Shown: positions 35,314 to 46,862 of the stretch, piece after piece | Position numbering within the stretch: the first letter of the stretch is position 1 | How the letters are laid out: each line of letters opens with the position of its first letter | Source of the DNA: Rhodotorula mucilaginosa | Taxonomy: Eukaryota; Basidiomycota; Microbotryomycetes; Sporidiobolales; Sporidiobolaceae | Direction: 5' to 3' | DNA: 64,000 nucleotides | Assembly: GCA_034406715.1 (NCBI GenBank) | Contig: CP137867.1 | Coordinates: 1,240,001-1,304,000 of the forward strand | Notes under the pieces: generated by a model | What the model was told of the DNA's origin: nothing | Databases searched by the model: none | Seen by the model: only the letters and a program-made list of their open reading frames with translations | Program-made: the position numbers and the translations under genes

Positions 35314-38300
35314 CTATAGTCTACATGGCTCTACCGGCGGTTCGAGAGAAAGCGCAGGTCGATAGCCATCCGCCCGAGGCAAAGACTTGCGGAAAGCGTC
35401 GACCGAGGCCTGGTCCGCCCGAATTTCCTCGGTACCAGCCGGAAGCGGAGGCAGTGTACGGAGGTCGACCAGGACTCGGTCAAACTCGCTCCGCGCGGCC
35501 GATTCGAGGTCGAGGCCGCCGACAAAGGCTTCCACCTGCTCGAACGTCGGTTTGTTCGCCACCAGTTCCTTTGCCTCGTCGAGCTTGCGCGACGCGAGCC
35601 GCTCTGTCAGCTCGAGCAAAGCGTCGAGAGCGCCAGGTTGGAGGCGCTGCGAGCGGTAAAGGATGGCGAGCTTGGCGCGTTTCGCTGAAAGTGGCGAAAT
35701 GTACGTGTCGAAAAACGCCTTCAAGTCCGCTTTGTCGAGACTGGCGATGATCGCGGCGCGGCGCGTACCTATGGGGTCGTCTCCTGTTCAGTAGGGTGTC
35801 CAAATATCACCTTCCAGAGCAGTGGATAAGCCCTCACGAGCGCCAAAATCGTATGCCCCGGTTCGGATCTGTTCAAAGTAGCGAGAGGACCTGCAGACCA
35901 AGTGGTCGGATCAACGCCCACCCCTCGCTCAGCCCGCGCGTGGCTTGCACGAGTACAAGAGTAAAGAAGCAAAGGACTCACTCTTGCGCGAGGTTTTTGG
36001 GCTTCTCGAGCTTCGACGCGACGAGGCTCGCTCGCTCCTTTTCAAACACCTCGGCCGGCATCTCGTCGAGGTAAGCGCCGAAGGTGGACCAGAGCGCCTC
36101 AACCCGCTCGTCGAGATACTCTGGTCGGCGCTCGGACTGGACGACCACGCGGAACCCTGCCACGGCGTTGTGGATCCAGCTCGAAGAAGAGACGATGTAG
36201 CCGAGCTGTTCCTTCGTTCGCAGCTGCGTAATCTCTTCTCGTTAGATCGCTGTTGCTGCATCCGAAAGAAGAGGCGTTACATACCGTCGAGAATACGGGC
36301 ACCTTTGCAACTTGCGCAAAGAGCGAGAGACGCGCGACGAGCTCGTCGTCGCTGGCGGACCCAACTTGGTAGTAGACCGACGCAGCGCTGTTGACGTTCT
36401 CGGGAGAGGGAACCGGCGGCCGGCACACATACGAGGTGCCTGTAAGAGACCGCGTTAGCTTGCGCGCGACGTGTGTTGTTTCAGCACAAGCGGCCAGCTC
36501 ACCTCGAGGCAGCGTCAGACCGCGGTGAAAGTCGATCGAGTCCGGCTCGGCAGCGTCATGGAGGATGCGATCCTCGACCTCCTTCGCAAGAGTCTCGGCA
36601 TGCTAATAACGCATATCCGGGTAGCATCCTGTCGCGGTCTGGACGAGTAAACACCACTTACGGCTTTGCTAAAGTTCCCGTGAACCAACACGTCGAGCTG
36701 GGTCTGTTCACGCAATCGCCGACCGTGCTCAACGACGTCCTCGGCGGTGATCTCCCTCAGCGCACTCAAGCGCTCGTCGTAGGTCCAGAAGGTTTGGCGA
36801 GTGAGCCGTCGAAGTTCGATGTCGGCCAGCGAGTACGGGTTCGAAAGCTTAGCGTTCGTGTAAGCTCGAGTGAGACGATCGTGGACGAGGCTGAACTCTT
36901 CTCGGCTGGGCGCGAGCGACTCCATCTTGTCAAAGATGGTCGAGGCGAGAAGTTCTAGCTTCTCGGTGTAGCCAGAGATCGCGAGTAGGATGCCGGCGTG
37001 TTCGGTTCCGAGCGAATAGTGCAGGCCGGCCAAAGTCGCATCGTATGAGAGCGGGGCGAGCGACTCTTCGACCAAGGACGCGTACAGCTGCGTGAGCATG
37101 GCTGCCCGAGGAGAAGAGTCCGCGCTTGGCCTGGAACGAGGGTCAGCGCCTGCCGCCACCGTCACGGGAAAAAGCAGAACTTACGACTTGATCAGGAAGT
37201 AAACGCTGCCCCGGGGGACGCCCCACTGGTCGTCTGCTTTGTGGAAGAAACGACGACCAGGCTCTGTCCGCAGCACCGACGGAGTAGTGCGCGGCTGCTC
37301 AGCCCAAAAGAATCAGCTGAAGATCTCTGATGAATCCTGTCGCCGTACGCACATTCGGTGAAGGAGTGCTGTTGAGCAATGTCAGAGACTCCGGCACGAA
37401 GGCGTTCGGCTTTGGCAGAGCGAGTCGGTCGCAAGTTTGTGGCGTTGCGATACCTGCGGGGAGCGGGCGAACGTCGTACTCGGTGCCGTAGTACTGCTCC
37501 TTTTTCGGCCAGAACTCGTGGCCAGCTCGAGGCGCTTGAGAGCCAATGAACACGCGGCATCGGTCAATGTCGAGCATGTCCATGACCCCCCGAATGGCCT
37601 GCGGGTCCCACTCGGTTGCGTAGTACGGCCCGGCGAGGATCTTCGGAGGGTCGTAGATCGCGTCACAGAGCTGACTGGCGAGGTTCCGGACCGTGTCGCG
37701 CGGTTGCCCGTTCTCCTTCCATCGCCAGGCGATCTTGCCGAGCTGTTGCGTCTCCAAGAAAGCCCACTCCTGGACCGGGGTGCGCTTGAGGAGCTCGACG
37801 TACGCGAAGATCATCGACAGGACGTCCTCGTAATGATCTGTCGTTGACGGAGTCAGTGCGGTCCGGTGAAAGGAAGGCCAAAACTGACACACCGAAACCT
37901 TCGCGCGTGAGGTTGATGCTGATGCGGAAAAAGTCAAAGCCGCTGGCGCCGTTCGAGCACGATGACGACAGAGCGGTCGCCCAGCCGCGGCGCTTCAGCT
38001 CGGCCAGTATCGAGCCAGGCCCCTCGTGGCCAACGTGGTGGGAGATGAATTCGCCCGGCTGCCGGGATGAGGTATCAGTAACGGGCGTCGAGACCGACTG
38101 ACCAGACGCTGACTGACCTTGGTGTTGCTCAGGTGTGTCAGATCCGGCAAACCATACTCGATCCGGACCAGCGGCGTGTCTTTGACGGTGCGGTAGGAGA
38201 TCTCCGTCCGACCCTCGCGAGCAGTGATGGGTGGCGCTGGAAACGTGGGACAAGAACGACCGGAATCGACGATATCGGAGTACTCCTGGGCGACCAATGT

Positions 38301-39375
38301 GACGAGTTCATCGAGCGAGTCTGCGTTAAGAAAGCAGTGAGCTTAATCCCAGGGCGACTTGTAACTGGGTCTTACGGTTGCTCAGCACCACCAGGTTCAT
38401 GAGGTTTGCCGAGTAATGCGCTTGGTACCAGGAAATCAAGCGCTCTCGCACATCGATGCCCTTGGCGCTGGGCTCCGACCAGAGGGTTTCCTTCGAGCCG
38501 GTGCCAAACTTCCAATAGACGGCGCCGTCCTCGTGCGAGCTGGTCGCCTTGCCGAGCTGGAACAGTCGACGTGCGTCGAGTTGCAAGTTGCGACGGAATT
38601 CGCTGTCGACGGCGTTCACTTCGCGTTCCGTACAGGAGGCGGTGAAGAGTGGCGAAGTGAAGAATTGCGCATGCCTCTCCAAAGCGCCCGGGAGGCCAGC
38701 GGGAGCGACGTCAAAGTGATACACGGTCTCGGCTAGGCTCGTGTACGCGTTGCTCGAGCCGGAGTTACGCGAGAGGTATGTTTTGTACTCTGCCTCGTCG
38801 GGAAAGCGCTCTGTTCCCAGGAAAAGCACTGCAAAGACAGGCGGCAGTTCAGCGCCTTTTCTTTGGGTCGAGCCCCGCAATCAGGTGAGTACACATACTG
38901 TGTTCGCAGAAATGCGCAAGCCCGGGCAGGTCGTCTGGATCACTCAAGTGGCCAACCTGGACTCCGAGAGCTGCTGCCGCTTTGTCCGTGGCGGGATCCG
39001 AGATGAGCAGCGCTTGCAGATTGTTCCGCAGCTTGATCAGGCTGTGAGGGCTTCTGACCGTCAGCAGAGTTTCAAGCGCAGCATTCGATCGAGCACATGC
39101 GCAACTCGCCGATATTGTCGAGGGTCGTTCGGAGAGACCTCGATTCGAGCAGTATCATATACTTGGTATTCGGTTCCGTTCGCCAGCCTGGCCGTTTGCC
39201 ATCCCGACACCATGCTCTGCGTCGTCAGAGCCCGCCTGCTCGTCGATGTGGGCGGTCTATCGACTTGACGGCTCGAGGGAGCGGAAAACAACGAAGCAGA
39301 GCTGCCGCGAGGGTGCGAGGATGCCGAATGACCCAGAGAGTGCCAGAGACGCCTGTTGACGAAGCGCCCTAGCAT
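35314..39375 (-). CDS. STE23: Insulin-degrading-enzyme type M16 metallopeptidase (STE23-like)
   Basis: Zinc peptidase of the insulysin family; in yeast Ste23 trims a-factor pheromone, and relatives degrade peptides in cytosol and mitochondria. The inverted zinc site is HFCEHMLFLGT, formed across a splice junction (near 38898), with the downstream Glu in EREVNAVDSEFRRN. Other family blocks: LIKLRNNLQALLISDP, YHFDVAPAGLPGALERHAQFF, WYQAHYSANLMNLVVL, PGEFISHHVGHEGPGSI, LRTKEQLGYIV and AGFRVVVQSER. About 13 exons join in phase. The first intron appears to use a GC donor (QY-R-LIKL join). Two in-frame ATGs exist: 39375 gives an Arg-rich, acid-free 54-residue extension (MLGRFVNRRLWHSLGHSASS...), 39213 gives MVSGWQTARLANGTEYQ. 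Both may be used. Confidence 0.93.
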
Positions 39376-39504
39376 ACAAGGGTTTGCGAACGGATGGTGT
39401 TTCAGGATGAGGGGTCGGCGAGAGGTGGGGTAGAGGGTCGGAAGCGGCAGAACAGCAATGCACATTGTATATGCAAAGCTGGAAGACAAACTCCATGAAA
39501 AAAC

Positions 39505-39600
39505 GGCCAGATGCCCGAGCGGTCTAAGGGGATAGACTCGAATCAACTACTCGTTATCTATTAGGCTTTGCCTGCGCAGGTTCAAATCCTGCTCTGGTCG
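39505..39600 (+). tRNA. tRNA-Ser (CGA), with intron
   Basis: Same 96-base gene as 28277-28372 but on the opposite strand: acceptor GGCCAGA/TCTGGTC, D arm with GAGCGGTCTAAGGGG, anticodon loop CTCGAA (anticodon CGA), 13-base intron after position 37, variable arm AGGC-TTT-GCCT, T arm with TTCAAAT and discriminator G. It lies between the STE23-like start and the HFM1 3' end. Flanks differ from the other copy, though both have a T-rich tract just downstream (39609-39618 here) fitting a Pol III terminator. Confidence 0.93.
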
Positions 39601-39856
39601 CTACATCGTTTCCTTTTTTGCCCGTTGGCGCCTGTGTGCCCGCATGCCACTCACTATAAGCGCAATACGTCCCTTACCTTTTTTCCCCTCTTGAGCAAAG
39701 ATGCTGCTTGGTGCGAAGAAACAGGCCATCGGCGCTGAGGTTGCTCACTGCAGCTGCACTTCCTCACAGATCTCCACGGCCGCCTCGATCTGTTCGCGCA
39801 GACCGCACCGGAATGAGAATGTAAAGCACTATGCAAGCTGGCAAACACGAGACTGA

Positions 39857-42800
39857 TCAAACTACAAGCACGTTCGAGTCAAGCCAAGCGTCAAAGTCGT
39901 CCTCCTCGTTCGTCGGTTCCTCGCCGGCCGGTTCCTCTGACTGCGCGTCGTCCTCGGGTCGACCATTCGCCTGCTTCGGGCCCTCGTGCGTAGTTTTGGT
40001 TATTTCGTCGTCGCCGAAACCATCGCGCAGGTCTGGAGATCCTGCTCGCAGATCGGCGAACGGATCCGCATCGGTGAACGTGGTGTTCGTGATTCCTTCG
40101 TCGACCATTTCGGCATCGTCCGTGAAGCTGGGCAGGAACAGTCCGGCATCATTGCCCTCGGAGGAGCTCGACTCGGTGTCTTTGGGACGAGTGTCCGCCG
40201 CAGACAGCGCAGGGTGAGACTCTGCAGCCTTTGCCGACTCGGCTTTTGGCGAAGACAGGCGTAACCGCTTCGACGGTTCCGTGCGTTCTCCAGCCTGGCG
40301 AACTTGCTTCGGACGACGTAAGGAAGGTTCCTTGGATTCACCGGAATCGCCGGCGCTGGCTTTCAACGCGGGATCGCCATACGTCGAGCGGACGACAGTC
40401 TTCGCGCCTCCGTGCGGAGGAGACGGAGAGGCAAAGACGTCGAGGCTGAAATCATGCAGTGTCGAGGAGCCGGCGTTCCCAGCGCGGTTGCTCTTGTTGG
40501 CGAGCTTGCGACTGATGTTCGCCGAAGCACCGGCGCGGGCCATCTCGATCGACGACGACGACGACGACGAGGACGAGTCCGAGTCCAGCTCATCCTCGTC
40601 AGAGGCAATCTCCCGCGCGACGGCCTTGCCGCTCGCGTTCAAAGAGAGTGAAACCCCCGTGCTCGCAAGCGGCTTGAGGCGCGTTGCTTTCTTCGGCGGC
40701 GGCTTCGGGGCGGTATCGGCCGCCGCAGCGGCGGCTTTCGTGGCACGACCACTTTGGCCGGCGTTCTTGCGCTGCGCCGGCGGCTTATCGAGTCCTTCAC
40801 GGCAGCTGTATCGGAGTGCTTCCTGCTTCAGCATAGTCACTTTCGAGATTGCTGCGAGGTTCTCCGGTGTACTGACCAGAGATGCTTGCACTTGGTCTTG
40901 TCGCCGCAGGCGTGGTTGCACTCGTATTTCCCATCCGGACGTCGTTGAGCTGGTCCAGATCCGGGAGCCTCGAGCCGCGCCTTCTTCGGAGCTGTGCAAA
41001 AGGGGATGCATTAGAAAAGCCGAGAGAAAATGCGCAGTGGTCCACGACTTACCCGCCTTCTGACCGGCACGGTCCTTGGCACTCGAGTCGGGTCGTTGAT
41101 CATACCGAACCTGCGGCTTTTAGGGAGCCAGTGAGTTCAGCTCTCGGAGACACACTGGTGCGATGTTGCAGCTTACCACGCTTTCTGAAGTAGCGTCACC
41201 GGGTTCGTCGAGATCGTCTTGCAAGTCGAAAGCTATGATTGACAAGGCGAGAGTCAGTCGTACTCGAGAGGGCAGGTCTAGACTGCTGACTCACAAGGCA
41301 GAGGGAACTCGCGAGCAGGCGTTTCCGGTTTGATAACAAGCTTCACTTCCGAGCCGGCTTTCGGAACGCAACAAGCTCGAGTCAGTGACTGACAACGAAA
41401 AACGGGTGCGCGGCGCTGAGACGAGCGCACCGATGTGGTCACACGAGACAGAGAGCACGAGTTTCGGGAAGGCTTGACGAGAACCACGGACAGGTCAAAC
41501 TGCTTCGGCTGATTCAGGAGCTGATCGAGGCGAGCGCGGCGAAAGCTGTAGAGAGACTCTGGTCAGCACCGAAGTCCGTTCAAATATGCATGACCTGATC
41601 GCGCACTCGATAAACTCGTTGTCGGATGTGGTCGTCGCGACCGTAGCCCAAAACTTGACCCCGCCGCGTTTTGTCACAGGCAGCGGCTTGCTTTGCTTCA
41701 GCCTCAGGTCAACGGTCAGGTCGACCTGTACACCGGTGCCGGAAGAACTCGTCTCGTTTTTGGAGACAAGGGCAAGCTCGAATTGGGGGATCGATCGAGC
41801 CTGCGAGATCAGTTTGTGTCCGTACGGCGGTTTCCTGTTCACGCCTCGCGGTCAGTGCCGAACGAGCAAAGGCCACGTTGATGTACGTACCGACTCAAGA
41901 TGATTTGCAAGCGATCCGCGTCGGCGTTGCGAACTTCATTGATGGACGTGATGCCGGCAGACGCGAGAGCTTTGTAACCTTTTTTATCGATGTTCCCGGT
42001 CAGCGCGGAGGGCATGGTGAACGTTCAAGAGGAAACTCACTCTTCTCGCCGATGCCTTCGAGTTGCCGCAGCACGAGAGCCGAGTTGTCCCAACCGCGGC
42101 CGTTGAGAGAGCGGAGGCTGAAGATCGAGATCAGCCTTCCGGTTAGAACTCGAAACATGAGCGAGCTTGAGCGCACAGTTCGAGCATGGTCCGGATCCCA
42201 CCATCCTCTCGCGCGATAGCGACGTCGATCATGCCTGTGAGCACCAGTTGTCAGCATGCGGCACAAGTTCAGTCGACAGTCGCGACGTACACTTTGCGAT
42301 CCGCGTCGCAGCGACAAAGATGCTTCGCAGATCGAGCATAGGATTCGTGCTGTCGGTCTTGAGCTCCGATCCGGGGACGCCTTCGAGCGCGAGCTGGATG
42401 AGGATCATGACCTGCGCGTGCGTGAGTCAGCTGATGCACTGCTCCCGAAGCAAGAGATTCGGTGCACGCTTACCCGATCTGCCGTTGTCACGACTTTGCT
42501 AGCAGGAAATTTGAGACCCTGCGATCGGAAAGTCAACAAGACAGCATGCAGAGGATGTCTCGGTAGGCGTACCTTGTTGAGCTTGAGGAAAAGCTGCCGA
42601 AGCGAGGCAGTCAGGAACAGGCAGAGATCGCAAACCACTCAAGATCTGAACGCACGCTCTTCTCGCCTTGACGAAAGCGGTATGAGCTCATCTCGGACGC
42701 GTTCGAGATCGTCTCGAGCAAGGTTCGCATACCGCTCTTGAGCGGCAACGTTTTGATCGCCAGGAAAGTCTCGTGCGAGATGTAAAACCTCGACATGATG

Positions 42801-45800
42801 TCGCCGTACTCTGCAAGGCGCCCGACCCTCGCGTCAGTACACCGCGGCATAAAGACAACCACGTTTGCACGCACGGTTCGCCACGAGGGTGTCGTCTTCG
42901 CGTTCGACGATGCCGCTTCGGACGAGCTGGTCGACGACTCGGAGGCAGATCTCTTCGAGGCGTTGCTCCGGCGAGGCAGTGTCCTTGCCGAGCCCATAGA
43001 ACGCGCAGTTCTTGGTGATGCGGACGAAAAGGAACGTCGATCTCAGCCAATGCAGAGCGGACCCGATGTCCTGGATGGCTGTTCGACCAAAAGAGTCAGT
43101 GCCTGCGCGCCGCCGATCCTCTTTGTTCTGTCGCCGGACTCACTGCCGAGCGCAATCTCCGAGTTGACGTGCTCCGTGAGCGAGTTGTGGAGGCTAACCG
43201 GGCAAACAAGCAAGGCTGTGTAAGCGAAATCAAACCCAAGACGGTCAGAGACCGAAAATCCAATACTTGCCAGCTTTCGAGTCGCGTCTGTGTGCGAGAA
43301 AATCGGTGAATAAATGAGCAAAGGATCGGTGAATGAGTGGACTTCAGCAGCAGGTCGAGGTGACGCGCTGCGGGTCGCGGTGACTGACCTGAGCATTCAC
43401 GAGGTCGCTGTATTTGGATTCGCTGCCTTTCTCCGTCATGATGACCGCTGAAAAGTACCCGGAATGAGCCTCTGGATAGTAGTCGAGACGTTCCTGCAGA
43501 GCGAGACGTACCGACGCCAAGCGTGTCGAATTGTGGACGACCCGCACGACCGATCATCTGCAAAACCTCGAGGTCCGTGTATTCCCGCATTGCGCCGTCG
43601 GCGAAAGACTTGGTCCCGCGGATGATGACCTGTCGTGGTGATGGTGCCCGATCGTCAGAGCCCGACACAGTGTGAGGAAGATCAAGCGAATCGGATGTAC
43701 CATGCGGGCGGGAAGATTGACGCCAACAGCCAGCGTCGAGGTCGAGCCTGTTGGCCTAAAGGTGTGAGCTATCGGTATAGACGACTCCTCGCCGGGACGT
43801 ACAGACTATGCTGATCTTGCCGTCGATGAAAAGCTTTTCCACCAGCTTGCGGTCGTTCATCTCCATCCCGGCGTGGTGCACCGCGATGCCATACTCGAGC
43901 AGCACGCTGAGCGATTTGTCGCCCGTCTTGTACTCTCCGCGGCTCGGTTTCGGCCAAGCGAGGGTGTCGCGCCGCGCATTCGAAGTCACCGCCTCCTTGT
44001 ACGACTTGAGGAGCGCTTCGGCCGCTTGCGTGCAGCTCTTGCGCGTATTGCAGAAGACGAGAACGCTGCAGCACGATGTCAGCATGCTAGACGCTTGCCT
44101 GAGGACGATAGGTGTGACGCACGGTTTCCCGGAAGAGTACTGCTTGATGAGATCGTACAGCTTGAAGCTGAGCGAGTTGGCGAACGCGAAATCGTTTGAT
44201 CCGCGAGGATAGCCCAGCACGATTCTGCAGGGAGAGCGTCAAATAGTCGTCCAATTCGCTTGTACACGTGCGAGAACTCGCGCACTTTTGCAGCTTGCAC
44301 GGCCTGAAATCGTCTCCGAACTGGAACACCTTTGCGGGCTTGTCATCGGCCGAATCGGAACCTGACAAGAGCGGTTTGTCAGTCGCAGCACGTCTGAGTT
44401 CTCTCCAGGCGAGACGTACCAAGCCATTCTGCGACGTCGGCGATGTTCGGCACTGTGGCAGAGACGGCGACGAATCGCGTGCTGGTGCCCAGCGTCTTCA
44501 TACGGCTGACGACCACTTCCAGCACTGCGCCGCGGTCGGATCCGACCGAGTGAACTTCATCGATGCTGTAGAGAGGACTTTGTTTGGTCAGTCGGGTGGT
44601 CCGAGGCTCGCTCAAGAGCCAAGGGCACGCGAAGTTCGACTCACCAGAACAAGCGCAGTTGTCCGAGCGTCGTCCCGTGGTCGTGCCACTTGCGAGTCAT
44701 CGCGTCCCATTTCTCTGGCGTCGTGACGATGATGCGCGCTTTCGCGACGTCCCTCCACGCCCCGCTCGAGTAGTCCGAATCGCCCGTGAGCTCTTGAACC
44801 GTCCAGCCGAGGCCGACTTCGAATTTCTTCTTCCAATCGGCGACGCGTTCCGAGCAGAGCGACTTGGTTGGCGCCTATGTGGCGCGCGGTCAATGATTGG
44901 TGAGGTACGCCCGCCATATGGTACGTGTCAGGAGACGCCGCGGATCAGCTTACCATGTAGAGCACCTTTGCGTCCGCAGACGAAGACGTCGTGAACAGGC
45001 GAAGCATGGCGAGCTCGAAAAGAACCTACAGAGTTGCGAGTCAGCCTCGAGCGGCGGGGCATGTATGTCGCACCGTGCTCGCGCAAAGCGAAACTCACAG
45101 TCTTGCCAGCGCCGGTTGGCGCCGAGATGACGACGTTCTCGTCAGAGCCGTACACCTGCAGATGATTTCGACCCGGATTCGAAACGTCAGCTCCTGTTCA
45201 GAAGCGGTCGTCGACATGAGGCAATCTGCCTGCGCACCGAATCGAAGCAGATCGACTGAACAGCATTGAAAACTCCGAAACGCCAAAGTGAGCGGAACAT
45301 GTCAGCTGTCGGATCGCAAAAGCCCAAGGGAACCGATCATTGTTAGCTGTAGTCAACAGAAGCATGAGAGACGCGAACTCCGAGACTTACGAAGGCTGCT
45401 GACGGGCTTGAGCTTGACGCTCTGCTTGCGCAGTCCAGCTTGCGGAGGACAGGCCACGCTCGTCTCGTTTCCGACCGCCTCGAGATCCTCCAAGTACCGA
45501 ACGTCTTGCTGTGGCCTCTTCTGGGAGACTGTCAGACGGTTGACCGGTGCGGTGCGGGCCATTGCTGCGAGATTGAGAAGGTCCCGCCATCAGCTTGCCG
45601 TCTCTCGTCGAGCACCGCGCACGCACGACACCTGAGTACACTCTCACCTTCTCGAGCTGACTGTTCGGCCGTGATCAATGCCTGCTCGAACTCTTGTGCG
45701 TCTCCGAAGCCTCCTTGGGTCCCGTTCGCCGCTTCAAAAGGATCGTCGCGCCAGTACTCTGCTTCCTCGTCTTCTTCGGTGCCATAAGCTGGAATTGCGC

Positions 45801-46592
45801 GGGGCTGTTGTTGCGTCCTTGCAGCAGTGCCCGAGGCTTGAGTAGGCCGCGGAGGTTGCGCCCGAGTCGAAGGGACAGGCCGCTGCTGCCGAGCCGGTTG
45901 CGAAAACTGCGTGGAATTGGCCGCCCTTATCGGCATCGGCTTGATGACGCCTGGGAAGTCTCGCGACTGCTGCGTCATCTGCGCGCTCCCTTGCCAAACC
46001 GACTTGGACGGTCCTCCTTGAGCGCCGACCCCTTGGTCGTGAGCAAGTCGAGCTCCTGCCGAGTTGATCTCGTCTGCCGAATCATCGATCTGAGGCGCGC
46101 CAGCATAGGCAGGATCGTACCGCCCGCTCGGCGCGTAGGGTGCACTTGAAAGGTACTGACCATCTTGACGACGCGTAGTCGACGTGAGGAATCCGGAGCG
46201 CGCAAGACGCATCGACGTCGTGGGCGAGGGTGAAGGAGGATCGCGGAAGCCGTACTCGTCCGCGTCTGACCTCGCACCGAGACATGCGGTCAGCAGAGCA
46301 CTTTGTATGATGGAAGTATATCGGACTCACCCCATTGCGGGCCCTTGTCTGGACGAGGCGGCGAGTGCTCCCGACGGTCGTCGACGAACCGCTCTTCGTC
46401 GTCGCTCATTTGACCGAACGCGAGCGCCAGCACGGCCTCGGTCTCGTCGTCGTTGTCATAGATACTGCTCGAAGAGTGGTGCAGGGGGGTTTGCGCGGCT
46501 CCTTGCGGCTGTGCAAGCGAGCGCGAGGTGGTGGCTGTGGAGCGGAACTGCGCGCCAGGTCCGCCTTGCTGGCGCCCTGCCTGAGGCGCCAT
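39857..46592 (-). CDS. HFM1: Meiotic DNA helicase HFM1/MER3 (Ski2-like, Sec63 domain)
   Basis: HFM1/Mer3 unwinds recombination intermediates and promotes crossover formation in meiosis. ATG 46592 starts a long disordered N-terminus (MAPQAGRQQGG...). The helicase core begins near VFNAVQSICFDS, then motif I SAPTGAGKTV (about 45125), motif II IDEVHSVGSDRGAVLE, motif III VAVSATVPNIADVAEWL, motif IV FCNTRKSCTQAAEALL, GIAVHHAGMEMNDRKLVEK, and motif VI MIGRAGRPQFDT. The Sec63 domain follows, starting at EYGDIMSRFYISHETFLAI. After it comes a Cys/His block KYECNHACGDKTKCKHLC-C that is characteristic of HFM1-type proteins, then DKPPAQ and a disordered acidic tail ending DFDAWLDSNVLVV. At least a dozen introns are needed; not all junctions were resolved. 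Presence implies capacity for meiosis. Confidence 0.93.
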
Positions 46593-46690
46593 GCCGCCGA
46601 CACGTGGACGCCTCGATTAGCTGCAGTTAGAGTAGTAGGTGCAAGCGCGAGGCCGTCCTGCGGTTTTCGAGTGTAGCGTGTGAGAGGGTG

Positions 46691-46712
46691 AGAGAGAGAG
46701 AGAGAGAGAGAG
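46691..46712. repeat. (AG)11 microsatellite
   Basis: An uninterrupted run of eleven AG units. It lies 99-120 bases upstream of the HFM1 start, so on the transcribed (minus) strand it is a CT tract within the promoter or leader. Such pyrimidine tracts are common in fungal promoters; length variation between strains is likely. Confidence 0.9.
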
Positions 46713-46862
46713 TAGAGAACTCTTGACCAACATGACTTCAAGCTGAGAACGGACACCAGAGAGGAGTGTTAAAGTTGCGAAAGTGTGCGTGCGTACTGCA
46801 AGAATATGCGAATGGTCGTCTTGCCCCCAAGACTTCTGTTACTCGTACATCAAGACGCGAGC

